DNA from: Aplectana chamaeleonis
Taxonomy: Eukaryota > Nematoda > Chromadorea > Rhabditida > Cosmocercidae
Direction of reading: 5' to 3'
Length of the DNA: 64,000 bases
NCBI GenBank assembly: GCA_029168955.1
Contig: JAPDOI010000137.1
Coordinates: forward strand, 207,501 to 271,500
Shown here: positions 33,086 through 44,134 of the stretch, one piece after another
Layout: each line of letters starts with the position of its first letter
Numbering within the stretch: the stretch's first letter is position 1
Position numbers and translations under genes: made by a program
Notes under the pieces: generated by a model
Told to the model about the DNA's origin: nothing
The model's input: only the letters and a program-made list of their open reading frames with translations
Database searches by the model: none

Positions 33086-33089
33086 TTAA

Positions 33090-33879
33090 TCCACTAGACA
33101 CTCATTATTCTATTCCCATCAATAGGCACTGCCTATGAGTACGATATTCAGCTTTTTTTCTTCTTTAGCTCCTTTTTATACGATTTCTTGGAAAGGTTCC
33201 ATTCTCAAGAATTCTCTGAAAAAGAGATTTCCTTGTCAGTGGTCGCTTCTTGTTAGAACAATGCGCTAATTGACAGATTGTTAGCATGTACTAGTACAGT
33301 CCACGGCAACGGAAAAAGGCTATTGTGCCATTGCGTATTTCCACTTATCATACTGTAGGTCGCGGCAAAGTTGTACTTTTCTGCATAATTTTGAAGCAAG
33401 AACAACGGGAACGTTGAAAAAGGTGTGCATATTCCCCCACACTCAAACGTTATCAATAAACCTAAAATCTTTACCACGGATACACGAAGGATCACCGAAT
33501 TAACTTATCTGTTTTTTCCATTTTTTTGTAGATTTTCATGTTTTTCTTGATATTGCTGCGTGTATCTATGACAACGAAATTGGCTGTATTGATAATGTGT
33601 TTGTGTGGGGGGAACTTACCGTTTCTCTAAATTCCGAGTTTTTTTTAAAATTCAGGTTAGTGTTACGAACGAAAAAAAAGAATATTGGTTTCGTGATAGG
33701 CGTCTCAAAGACTCTTATTTGGTGAACTTTCAACATATCTAACGTCCCTAAAAAATTCTTAGATAGGATGAAGAAATTTAACTAGATATCTTAAGCCCCT
33801 TTCACAGTTATTTTGCCATCCGACGTCCGGCAATGCTATCCGACGTCGCGCGCGGCGCTCACTAGGCCTGTGGTAGAGC
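33090..33879. other. No gene or repeat recognised
   Basis: AT-rich sequence. The 80-codon minus frame at 33253-33495 has no motif. Two ATCCGACGTC words at about 33818-33843 are the only visible repeat. Confidence 0.4.
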
Positions 33880-34045
33880 AACCGGGAGAGGGGCTATCTA
33901 CACACCGAGGGAGGAGTTGTCCCGTTCTAGCAGTTTGAAACGTCACGCCACTCCACGCAAGCGAAGTGGTCCCGAGTGGAATTAGAGCCGCAAAAGGCGG
34001 GACAACTCCTCCCTCGGTGTGTAGAGAGCCCCTGTCCCAAGCAAC
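33880..34045. mobile_element. Palindromic MITE-like element
   Basis: Arms about 33880-33924 and 33997-34045 pair (GGGGCTATCTACACACCGAG with CTCGGTGTGTAGAGAGCCCC, and AGGAGTTGTCCCG with its complement). The overlapping frames on both strands here are products of the palindrome. Confidence 0.7.
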
Positions 34046-34059
34046 CGATCCCACCATCA

Positions 34060-34203
34060 ACGGGGAAATTTCGCACCGACGTCGAGCGCGAGCACTCCAC
34101 GACGCGGTTTAAGTCTCGCAGACACAGCGCACATGGGACATGGCGTCGAATATATGACCTGGTGTGCAACCACGGACACGACACACCGAATTTTACGCGC
34201 AAA
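34060..34203. repeat. Repeat unit, inverted copy at 41990-42061 plus 42704-42740
   Basis: CACATGGGACATGGCGTCGAATATATGACC and flanks (first 20 bases are diagnostic) match the reverse complement of 41990-42061. The matching continues across the 42062-42703 insertion, so this copy is the empty site for that element. Confidence 0.75.
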
Positions 34204-34214
34204 TCGTTAATTAA

Positions 34215-35501
34215 CACTTAAGAGACCGCGTGTCCACACTGCGCACCCACGGCTGTTTTGCCCCTCGGAGCGCGTGTCCACACTGCGCACCCACGCCCTA
34301 AAACTTTTAATATTTTTTATATTTCTCTGGCGTGTAGTCTTTCCTAATTACGGATAGGTTCCTTATGATCTAACCTATTTACACTCACAGTGGTCAAGCA
34401 TTTTCAGTGTTCTTAGTAATTTTACAAGCATCTCCGGAAATGGCCTTCTCGATTTTTCGAGCTTCTTTGGCTGGAAAGAAATCATTCCAAACTTGGCTAA
34501 GAAGGGGTATCAATGATGCTAATCACGGAACTGGTGTTCTACTGTTGATTTTCGAAATGGTAGTGCCACCTAATTGAGATAACTGTAGTAGGTCATCGTT
34601 CAAAATTTTGCCGCATTGACCTCGAGGGTTATTCGAGTTGCTGGACAAGGTTCTGTTTTTCACTTTTCAATTTCCAATGAAACTTCCTTTGACTGCGGTA
34701 TATTAGCCATCGGTCAACTTTGTTTAAATTTTCGCTGAATTACGAGTGGAGGGTAACTTGGGGGGAAAGGGGTGAAAACCTAGAAATAGTTCAGTGCTTA
34801 AAATTTCACTGAAATTTTAACTACGGGGTATGTTTGGAGGCGCTGAACAATGAAGTGGTGTATATTTCACAGTTTTCTAAAGCTTCGCTGGCGTCTGTCG
34901 TTCGTTATCCGTTTGTAAACGTTTCACGTTTTGGTGCGACTTCGCTCACGTGGCCATTGGGGAGGAGGAGGTGCTGATTCCCATTTTGAGATTTCTGATA
35001 AAGTTTCTGTCGGTCGCATCAGACAACTTGGTAGATCAAAGTATTTGAGTCCGCCGAAAGCTCCACATGAGGATTAGTATTAGGGCATCACAAAGGAGAA
35101 GTTTGTTCATTTTTCACATTTTCAATACTCCGGGCCGGCCTAGCACGGCTCAATCCTAACCATTAGCTGTAACTTGAAGAAAATTCTAGAAGTCGACAAA
35201 CAAACGCTTATTTCGTTACCAGCCTTATGCATGTAAAGCTTCCAAAATAAAGAAAAAGCAAGTTCGCCAAAAAGCGGTGAATCATTGCTTCACCATCGCC
35301 TTACTCCAGATCTCTGTGGAGCGACATACTCTCAGGTGGAGTACAAACGGAATACTGGTTGTCTAAGTAAGAAAGCCTGCCCCGATCAAAATGGTTCCCA
35401 GCGGACCGCGTGTCCACACTGCGCACCCACGGAATCGATTAGCTGGGGAGCGCCCCGGTCCGCTGTGGAAATTCGCCGTGGAGCAGGCGGTCTCTTAAGG
35501 G
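34215..35501. mobile_element. piggyBac-like non-autonomous element, copy 2
   Basis: Same ends as 22166-23416 with TTAA at 34211-34214 and 35502-35505. An extra GTGTCCACACTGCGCACCCACG unit near the left end (about 34269) makes it 36 bp longer. Confidence 0.75.
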
Positions 35502-35513
35502 TTAACCGCAATA

Positions 35514-35860
35514 ACACGGATAACCTAAAGTTTTCACAGTATCCAAAGGAACAATCGAAGCTCTTCATTAAATGGCCGACTTCGTTCTCACTATCAGATA
35601 CACCGGACCATATCCCCGTGCAGTTCATAGAAAAGGTGGTCCCGCTCGCTCATGTTTTTAACCTAAGTTTATGGTTGCTGATGTTCCAAGCCGCTAGCGT
35701 ACTTCAATTGTAACTCCTATTCTTAAGAAAAAACTATCTACTATCCCTAAAGATTCTCGACCCATTCGTATCAACTCGATTTTCGCTAGGTTGTTTGAAA
35801 AGGTGCTGAAGAGAAGAATAATGGATCACGTACTAGTGCATACCCTGCACTTCCCGAGGG
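35514..35860 (+). pseudogene. LINE reverse-transcriptase N-terminal fragment, copy 2
   Basis: Same content as 23430-23770: IPVQFIEKVVPLAHVFNLSL, then one frame over PILKKKLSTIPKDSRPIRIN and SIFARLFEKVLKRRIMDH. Slightly better preserved than copy 1. Confidence 0.75.
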
Positions 35861-36739
35861 CTCTTATAAAACCATGTTTTGATATTTTTAGGCATGGGAC
35901 ACTGCATTGATAACTCGTTTTCCTAATCCCATCAAATCCATGGAGATTTCAAAAACTTGGTATTTCCATGGCTTTTAGAAGAGAAAAAAGATACAAGAAT
36001 GGCAACTTTTAGGGTGTTCAAAAAATTGTTTCGAGTTGAGCCTAAAACTTTTTTCCTAGGGTTGTTTTGGGCGCTGACTACGAATCTGAGGCCCATTTGT
36101 CGATATTTTAAAAATTCCGTCTGATTTGGTCTGAAGCTTCAAAATAGGGGAAATTTTTGTGGCAAAACGCGACTTTTGACGATTTCGAGAATACCACGAT
36201 AAAATCGTCTTGAAACTTCTACATGGGGGTTATTTGGGCTGCCTAACACAAATCTGTGGTCGGTTTGTCAGTTTTCCTTGGATTACGGTATGTAGCCGTT
36301 GGTAAACGGTACCTCGGTCATAGTCTCAGATCCCACTCAAAATTTATCTGCGGGTGTTATTTGGGACGCTCAACACGAATTTTAGGTCCATTTTCCGATT
36401 TTCGAAATATTAAGGTAAGTAACGCCAGTTGAAAGGCATTATGCATACCGTAATCTACAGTAAACCTAAGTCTAGCGAAGAATAGACTCTAAATTCGGGT
36501 GCAGCGTTCTAAATAACCCCCAGTTGGAAGTTTGAAGCCGAATCCGAAAAATTTTCCTAAACACCCCAAAAATTCCCTAATGAGGTAGTTTTAATGAAAA
36601 TACCGTTTTTCTAAATGCCCGCAGCCATATAGGGAACTTCAAGCCCGGGTCATTTATGTACTGTCACAAACCTACAGCGACGACAACAGGGTTTTCCAAA
36701 TCTCCACAGGATAGGTAAAGCAGTCCCAAGTTAGAGCGG

Positions 36740-37390
36740 TTCTCTATCATCTCTGAGTGCCAGCATGGATTCCAACGAAATAGTTCCACGACAACCAGAC
36801 CTGGGGTTTCTCATTAAAGGTGAACACAGTTCCGACTATCACTGTAATCAAGTGGCTTCGAAAGCCAGTAAAATGATGCACAGCGTGTTCAGGGCGCTCT
36901 CAACCACTAATTCTGGTATTCTTGTCGACGTTTTCGAGTCATGTAGTATACTCTGTTTATCTTTAATTGCACAAAAAACGGTCCGCCAATAGCCCTCTAA
37001 TGGGCCGGCTAGTACCGTAGTTTACGTCCACGACGCGTTCTCGGCAGACCCGGGTGTGCACAGTGGCAGGGTGGGTGGCCGAGTGACGGCATTGATGAAT
37101 CGATCGCTCAGCACACCCGGGTCTGCCGAGAATGCGTCGTGGACGTAAACTACGGTACTAGCCGGTCCATTAGAGGACCATTGGCTGACCGTTTTTTGTG
37201 CAATTAAAGATAAACAGAGTATAGACCTCTTCTGGGATACGGGTGTTCAACCCGATTAAGTTGAAGTCAATGGAGGTGCTTGAGAGTGTGCAGCGGAATT
37301 TCACGCGTTGGGTACCTATAAAGACCAGCGGCTTCAATTACGCTGGAAGTCTGGCTCATTTAGGCAAAAACGCCGTGCTAGGGCTCATGA
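36740..37390 (+). pseudogene. LINE reverse-transcriptase C-terminal fragment split by a palindrome
   Basis: From about 36765: DLGFLIKGEHSSDYHCNQVA, SKASKMMHSVFRALS, ILVDVFESC. After the 36949-37221 insertion it resumes with RPLLGYG and, one frame over, FNPIKLKSMEVLESVQRNFTRW and AGSLAHLGKNAVLGLM. These are the thumb and connection blocks at the end of CR1/jockey-like RTs (DLG.....F..H......A......I.R.F, VRP.LEYG, IE.VQRRFT). The RT catalytic core is not present nearby. Confidence 0.85.
36949..37221. mobile_element. TA-flanked palindromic MITE inside the LINE fragment
   Basis: Arms of about 105 bp (TACTCTGTTTATCTTTAATT outward; GTCCACGACGCGTTCTCGGC inward) pair closely, with TA on both sides (36947-36948, 37222-37223). 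Removing it with one TA rejoins the interrupted RT block, which confirms the insertion. Confidence 0.9.
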
Positions 37391-38519
37391 CTTGAGCGGA
37401 GAGGAGAAGGAAGTTTGATTTGATAATGCTGTACAAGATTTTTCATTTTTAGACCAAGTTAAAGTAATAGTAAGTGACGTTTCAATTGGCAGCTACATTT
37501 ACAACGGAAAAACTGCTGGGCGAGTTTGCGGCGGCGGACGAGTTTCCTCGCGCCCGTCTCTAACCCGGCGCCAATTTCAAACGAGGATTTTGCGCGCTCT
37601 GTCGTCTGACTCTGCCCGAGCCAGCTGATTTCTAGTCACTTCGACTGAAACATCGCCAATCGTCCTTGCCTACTATTTTCTACTGTTATTCGGCTACTTC
37701 ACTTATTCTGTAGCTTATTCCAAGTATTTCTCCTATTCCTTAGTGTTTTGAGGAAGGTGAGTGGAGAGGTAGCAGTTGTTCAGCATTATTGGCAATTTCG
37801 TTTCTCACAAGTGCAGTCAGACCAAATTTACTGAAAATATATTTTGCCTTTAACTTTCTTTTTCGTTCGGAGACGTTAGCACTCATAATTGTGAGGGATA
37901 AGCTTTGCAAAATTTGAACTTTTTGCTGACAGATGCGTACTTTTGACCTGTATTGCTCATTCTACACTCAAGTTAGAGTCAAATTTTGTCGCAAAACACT
38001 TGTTCATCTATTTTTCGGTTAGAACAGACCGGAAACACGTGACTTTTTTCTTTTGTAAACAAGAATTCGCTTCTGAAAAGTCAATATCATAGTTATTCAT
38101 GTACGAACTGCATCATAACCTCCCCTCTCCTCCGAAAACTCTAGGTGGACCTTCGGGTCCATACCTACAACTCTTGGCTGTACTCACTATAAATGCGATT
38201 TAGTGAGACACCCACGATTTGTTGATTACAGACCACATCTTCCCATTCCGTGATTTTCCTACATAATTCTGAATTCGATTCCTGCAGTGCTTCCTTTCTC
38301 AGCATTTGCTGTTATTAGAGTCAGCACCCTGTCAGGACTTTCCACATACGTCTTTTTAAAAAGTTCATCAGAAGTTACCTACTCAATTGCAAGCTAGATA
38401 ATTCATCTTTCCGCGAAATCTCACGGCCCTTCTAAATGTTCGTTCACGGGTCAAAGTTTACACCATGACCTCCACAAGACTCATTTCTGGAGAAGTATCT
38501 CACGGACTTCCTCGCTTAA

Positions 38520-39003
38520 AGGCAGTGTTCACGATGATTTTTGTTCGCGAGTTTTCCTCTTAAAACAATGCGTTGGCCACCAAGGGTTACCAAAATTACG
38601 AAGGAACGGCGAGAAACGCACCAAAACGCCTTATTACAGTTAGATTATTTCCTGGTCTGGACTAGTTGTCCGGTTGTATGAACATGTAATCGGTGGCTGT
38701 CACCGGTGAAAAATGGGGTTAATCGGAAATGGAAGAACATTTTCTGCAAAACAGTATTAGTTCGGGTCCGAAACAATGAGCTGAGCAACAGTTAGTGGAG
38801 AATTCTAAAGCACGGGTCCACAAAAGATTTCATTGTCACCACAAACAGTTCCAGTGAGAGTAAAAAGGCGGGGTGAGAGTAAAGGATTTCGTGCCCTTCC
38901 GGTGCGTTTTTCTCGATTTCTGCGCCATTTCAGTTCCACTCGGGGGCCAAACAATCGATTTACCCATTAATCTCAAAATTGAAGATTATCGTGAACACTG
39001 CCT
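38520..39003. mobile_element. TTAA-type MITE inside the Mutator-like element
   Basis: AGGCAGTGTTCACGATGA...TCGTGAACACTGCCT, TTAA on both sides (38516-38519, 39004-39007), 484 bp. Same subfamily as 5436-5918 and 54989-55474. Confidence 0.9.
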
Positions 39004-41140
39004 TTAACCAAAACATATCCGCTTGCCCATGATCAGGATCCCACCAGGTTGTGCAATAGCGCCGTCTCACAGCGAGTTTCACATTCAATCGGGTTCCCTG
39101 ATAGAGGAGAGATCAAAGATGCATAAAAATTCTCCGAATTTTTGCCGTGCATAGCAATCCACCGCTGCATGTTCAGAAACTCAGAGAAAGTTGTTGCCTC
39201 TTTGTGCTGTCCATTAGCAAATTTGATTGGAAAAGAGTAGATCTCTTACCAACCACTTCGACTTTTTTTGTGTAGGTTAACACGTTCTGAAGAATTAGAC
39301 TACAACCGGACTAAGCTCCGGTTCGTCAACGATAAGCATGTAGGCTACACGAGAACTTTCTTATTCTTTTCATATATTTCAGAAGTCTCATACTCGAAAC
39401 GGAGACTGCAAGCAGGACTCGTCCCCAGCTTATTCTGGCGTGGACTGCTGACTTGCTCTTGTGACCCATCTTGGGCACTGCGATCTTGCCGTAGTACACA
39501 TTTATTTGTATTCACGTCTTCATTAATAATACATAATAAACTTTGTAATCCTTTGTGATTGTCCGACAGCAGATTCCTTGATCAGCGCCACGCTAGTTTA
39601 TTTTCAAGATGCTGCGGTAGAGTCGTCTGAAAACATCACGCAGTTAGTACATTGGGGTTTTTCAAACAGAAGTGGCTGGTTTATCGCGATACAAATTTTC
39701 AAATTGCGTATGACGTTCGATCATATAGGCTTAATGTCCACGATAGAAGTCAGGATCGCCTACAGTGATTTCCCCGTAGCTTTTTTTCTAGATGGGGGTC
39801 TAGGGTCAGGGTCAAGCGGGGTCGCGAAATTTTGCAACGGGAGCGGGGGGTCGCCAAAATTTTGACCCGCAAACGAAGGTGGGGATCGCAAAAATTTTGG
39901 ATCCAAAACTCAATTTGGTGAAGATATCCTAAAAATTCTCCCTATTTAGGTCACCAAAGGAAAGGATCGTAGCATTGCTCAGGTTTTAGGCGCTTGAACC
40001 CGACTGCTGAAGGAATTTTTGGAGTCTGAAAAGATTAGTCATTAAATATGAACCGCCCAGAAATCGCGCCTCGGGAACGTCAGACTGCAAAAATGTCAGA
40101 CTTTCGGAAAACACTCGATGGTGGCGGGTCGCTCCGAATTCGAAAAATTACGCTACGCCCGACTTGAACCTGCCTATTGTGAACACACCCTAGACCCTGC
40201 AGCAGGTCTGAAAAGAAGCCGCAACTTCGCTGCTGATCTAGAAGGGGGACTTAGACAGACTCGATGGGTGAGAAATGAAAGACATGCGTTGCCAGTTTCT
40301 AAATAGTGGGCTCAGGAAGAACCGGACTTCTTAATCCTCAATCGCCACTCTACCCCTAGTTCTAAAATCAATCTACAGCAACGAGAGGAAAGGAAGGAGT
40401 CTGCACTCCCTACTAAAGCTTACGGCTGGGAGTCGCACTTTGCGCGGTGGGTGGTGATCCGCGAAGTATCTGACTAGGAAAGTAATATTGGACGACCCCC
40501 ACCCCTTAAAAGTGTGCTCTTGAAAGCTGTAATTCTGGAAGAGTTCCCAGAAAGCTAATATTATTAAAATTGTTATTGTTTGAGAAACGTGGACAGAGTG
40601 CGCGATCTCATAAAAATTTTTGCAGAGAAAAAGACTTACGTTTGTCTGCTTGTAGTGCTGGTAACGTTGTACTGCAACCGAGAAGGGATCGAGTTCAGAA
40701 TTATGTAGGGAATCCGCGGATTGGGAAGGGATCTCGAACGCGGTTGCGCGGAGAAGCACCGCAGGACAAAGAAAGATGTGGTCTGTAATCAACAAGTCGT
40801 GGGTGTCTCACTAAATCGCATTTATTGTGAGTACAGCCAAGAGTTGTAGGTATGGACCCGAAGGTTCACCTAGAGTTTTCGGAGGAGAGGGGAGGTTATG
40901 ATGCAGTTCGTACATGAATAGATAACTATGATATTGACTTTTCAGAAGCGAATTCTTGTTTACAAAAGAAAAAAGTCACGTGTTTCCGGTCTGTTCTAAC
41001 CGAAAAATAGATGAACAAGTGTTTTGCGACAAAATTTGACTCTAACTTGAGTGTAGAATGAGCAATACAGGTCAAAAGTACGCATCTGTCAGCAAAAAGT
41101 TCAAATTTTGCGTAGCTTATCCCTCACAATTATGAGTGCT

Positions 41141-41421
41141 ACTGTGCTTATCTTGGCCAAATTCCGGTTCACAATTGCGTCTCGACACGCTTTGCGGCCG
41201 CACGCGCTCGAGTCAGTCGGGTTTCCAGCGCCGAAACCGACTCGATATGGCTCTTTTATACAGTGTTCTTCAATTTTGTTCAGTTTCCAGTTTCTGAAAC
41301 CCACCTAGAGTCAACAGATAGGCGGCTCCGGCGCTGGAAGCTCTTCATACTCGAAAGCGCGCGGCCGCGAAGTGTGTCGAGACGCAATTGCGGACCGGAA
41401 TTTCGACCAGATCAGCATAGT
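41141..41421. mobile_element. Foldback MITE inserted in the right arm of the Mutator-like element
   Basis: The ends ACTGTGCTTATCT and its near complement (AGATCAGCATAGT), with inner arms ACAATTGCGTCTCGACAC and complement. The left arm of the host (around 37885) lacks it. The TSD is not clear. Confidence 0.75.
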
Positions 41422-42061
41422 CACGTCTGCGAACGAAAAAGAAAGTTGAAGGCGAAATATATTCTCAGTAAATTTGGTCTGACTGCACTTGTGAGAAACG
41501 AAATTGCCAATAATGCTGAACAACTGCTACCTCTCCACTCACCTTCCTCAAAACGCTAAGGAATAGGAGAAATACTTGGAATAAGCTACAGAATAAGTGA
41601 AGTAGCCGAATAACAGTATAAAATAGTAGGCAAGGACGATTGGCGATGTTTCAGTCGAAGTGACTAGAAATCAGCTGGCTTGGGCAGACTCAGACGACAG
41701 AGCGCGCAAAATCCTCGTTTGAAATTGGCGCCGGGTTAGAGACGGGCGCGAGGAAACTCGTCCGCCGCCGCAAACTCGCCCAGCAGTTTTTCCGTTGTAA
41801 ATGTAGCTGCCAATGACGTTTCAGATTGAAATTACCTCAAATCGAAAAAAATTTAATCTAGCGCCGCAGACAAGGTATTCTCTGCACAAGTCGGTAAAAT
41901 CATAGAAACTTCTTCTGAAATTCGTCAACACTCCGCGAAATCCCAAAAATCTTCAAGCAGCACGGATTCAGAAAAAAATCCTGATTTGCGCGTAAAACTC
42001 AGTGTATCGCGTCCGTGGGTGCACACAAGGTCATATATTCGACGCCATGTCCCATGTGCAC

Positions 42062-42703
42062 CTCCGACACTGGCAGCGGAGTCCTACGGGAGAAAACGAC
42101 GATCGCGGTCTCCTACAGGAGCTGTTTTGTCCTGTGGGAGACCGAACTAGAGCGAAGCGGTCTCCTACAGGACACGCTGCCGCATCGCTTCCACTGAGTC
42201 TCCTATAGGACAAAACAGCTCCGGTAGTTGTCCTGGAACGCGCACGTTGAACCATTGATCGAACCCGCGCGGTGTACGATACGCGTGTGCATGGGGTGGA
42301 GAGCTGATTCCCCCACGCAGGTTCACAGAGGCGCCCCTCTCATTGATTGAATGGGGTGCTTAGAAGCCGATTTTCCTCCATGATGAAGAGTGAGGGAGGA
42401 ATGTAATGGGGCTTAACGCCCTACACTAATTTTTGCCGTTGACAAAATCGTCAACGAAGAAGTGTGAAAATCATGCTTCGATTTAAAAGAAATTCGAAAA
42501 CAAGGCGGTTTTGGCTTGATTCCAGCAAACGTTATTTGAAATTCCCTCCAAGCTACCGTACAAGTTCCGGTCTCCTACAGGAGAATAATAGGACTCCTAT
42601 AGGAGTATCACAGGACTCCTTCAGGGGAAAATCAGGACTCCTGTTGCAGGGGAGACTAGGACTCCCAGCCGACTCCTGTGGGAGTCCGCTGCCAGTGTCG
42701 GAG
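42062..42703. mobile_element. CTCnG-ended TIR element with 2-bp TSD (AC) and TCCTAYAGGA palindrome arrays
   Basis: The ends CTCCGACACTGGCAGCGGA are perfect complements, flanked by AC (42060-42061, 42704-42705). The empty site at about 34130-34140 shows one copy of the dinucleotide position. Two clusters (42085-42235, 42565-42690) hold about ten copies of CTCCTAYAGGAG-like words, themselves palindromes. Confidence 0.75.
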
Positions 42704-42739
42704 ACTGTGTCTGCGAGGCTTAAGCCCCACGACGCCGCA

Positions 42740-43800
42740 GTTTTATCTTATAACGTTGCGGACGGTGTCGTCCGGCAGACTGTGAACGACGCATTGGAAT
42801 TAATACATGCGAAATTATGCTCTGAGTGAGTAGCCTGATACAAGAAAAGAAAAAGTGAGTTTACCAAAGATTCAAATTCACACCAATCGTTAATGCAGGT
42901 GATTACCAGTAATACGGGTGAGGGCTAAAAAGTTCAGAATAAAAAGTGTGACCCAACCCAAGCTGGCGGAGAGAAATGAGAACAGACCACAAGTGAGAAT
43001 CAAAGGAAGAAACGAAAATAGTAAGCATGAAGGTGGAGCCAGCTGAGTGCGATTTCAAATCGTCAGTATTCTGTAAAAACGTGAAAACGCATAACGTTCA
43101 ACTGACTCGATTGAGTTGCTCCGTCGCTCCTTAAAAAGTCAGGCGTGCCTCCTGAATGGCCACGCTATTTCTTCCGTTTCTAACCAGGATTTCAGTCAAA
43201 GCTGACTGAGTCCACTCAGTCAGCCCTGACTGAGTTCTTGTTTGTGGCTGACTTTTTCTACTCATCCTGGGTCACTATGGCTCATCGCACACATCTGAAA
43301 TGTGTGCCACCTCGTCTGAGTTTCTTTCAGAACTTGGATTCAGTCAGTCCCAACTGAATTTTTCATCGGGTTTACTACGAGCCTATGTAAATGTGATCCC
43401 GATTCTGTGACCTGACGGGATAAACGAAAAATCGCTCTATAAGAAAAGTGATTTACGATTTAACGTGATTAAATGGCCTATGTATCTATCAACTGCGAAA
43501 GGATGCACCACATCACAAATCGTCCAGCGATATTCAACTTTGCTTAACAAGCAACTGAAATAAAGAGAAAATGGTAGAAAGCTAATACATTCCGAAGTGT
43601 CGGAAAATTTTTGGTCATTGAGTTATCAAATAGTGAGTAGAAATGCCGGTTCACGACACAGACTGGCAAATTTCGAAACTTGGATACAAATCATCAATGC
43701 ATTCACTTTGCTGTGGCAGTCAAAAGTTCGCGAATAGTTTCATAATAAAGAAAAGTTTACGTTATATGTATTTCAACAACGTTTACGAGCATGTATGCTG
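42740..43800. repeat. Intergenic, with a GACTGAGT-rich cluster at 43190-43370
   Basis: TGACTGAGT and ACTCAGTCAG words occur about seven times within 180 bp. Otherwise nothing is recognised, including the 60-codon frame at 43643-43825. Confidence 0.45.
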
Positions 43801-43807
43801 TCTCCAA

Positions 43808-44011
43808 AGGCAGTCTACACGATAAAAACAGTTTCCGAGTTTTCACCGGAATCGAATGTACCGCGATCCTTGGCAACACAATCCTGAGGGCCATATAGGG
43901 CTATCTATGGTTCGTTTTTAGTCGTTCTCTCGCCATCATTGTTGCAGTGGAGCCCGGTACGTTTGATTCCCGATAGAAACTCGAAAACCGATTTTATCGT
44001 GAAGATTGCCT
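43808..44011. mobile_element. Short TTAA-type MITE (204 bp)
   Basis: AGGCAGTCTACACGATAAAA and TTTTATCGTGAAGATTGCCT with eroded flanks (CCAA, TCAA). Confidence 0.65.
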
Positions 44012-44017
44012 TCAAAG

Positions 44018-44134
44018 ATGGAGTTGCGCGCCTTCCGTCTTGTCGAGGCGAAGGATAAACTCATTCATCGTGTTGACTTCACAGCAATGCTACGCAACCC
44101 AAATCGAGATACGATTCTCTTCCGAAGCTGTTAA
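44018..44134 (+). other. Short protein-like open frame next to a MITE
   Basis: Thirty-eight codons from ATG to TAA (MELRAFRLVEAKDKLIHRVD then FTAMLRNPNRDTILFRSC) with balanced codon use. It begins six bases after the MITE end at 44011, so upstream coding sequence could have been replaced. No family is recognised; an exon or gene fragment is possible. Confidence 0.3.

Larger units (their letters stand above)
34211..36588 (+). repeat. Direct duplication, copy 2 (first copy 22162-24503)
   Basis: Nearly identical to copy 1 and in the same orientation, about 12 kb away. The left boundary is the TTAA of the piggyBac-like end. The left flanks differ completely. Confidence 0.9.
37485..41814. mobile_element. 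Foldback, Mutator-like element (4.33 kb) with a perfect 9-bp TSD
   Basis: Both ends read ATTGGCAGCTACATTTAC inward, and GACGTTTCA flanks each side (37476-37484, 41815-41823). Inverted arms run about 37485-38320 and 40660-41814. Long terminal inverted repeats with 9-bp duplications are typical of Mutator (MULE) elements. The centre (39.0-40.6 kb) holds small open frames (39268-39558, 39578-39865, 40118-40306) with no recognised domain. No DDE/MULE transposase seen. Confidence 0.85.

Noticed and set aside
39780..39905. GGGTCGC(A)AAATTTTG repeats as a satellite
   Set aside because: Only three loose copies within 120 bp, too few and too diverged to define an array.
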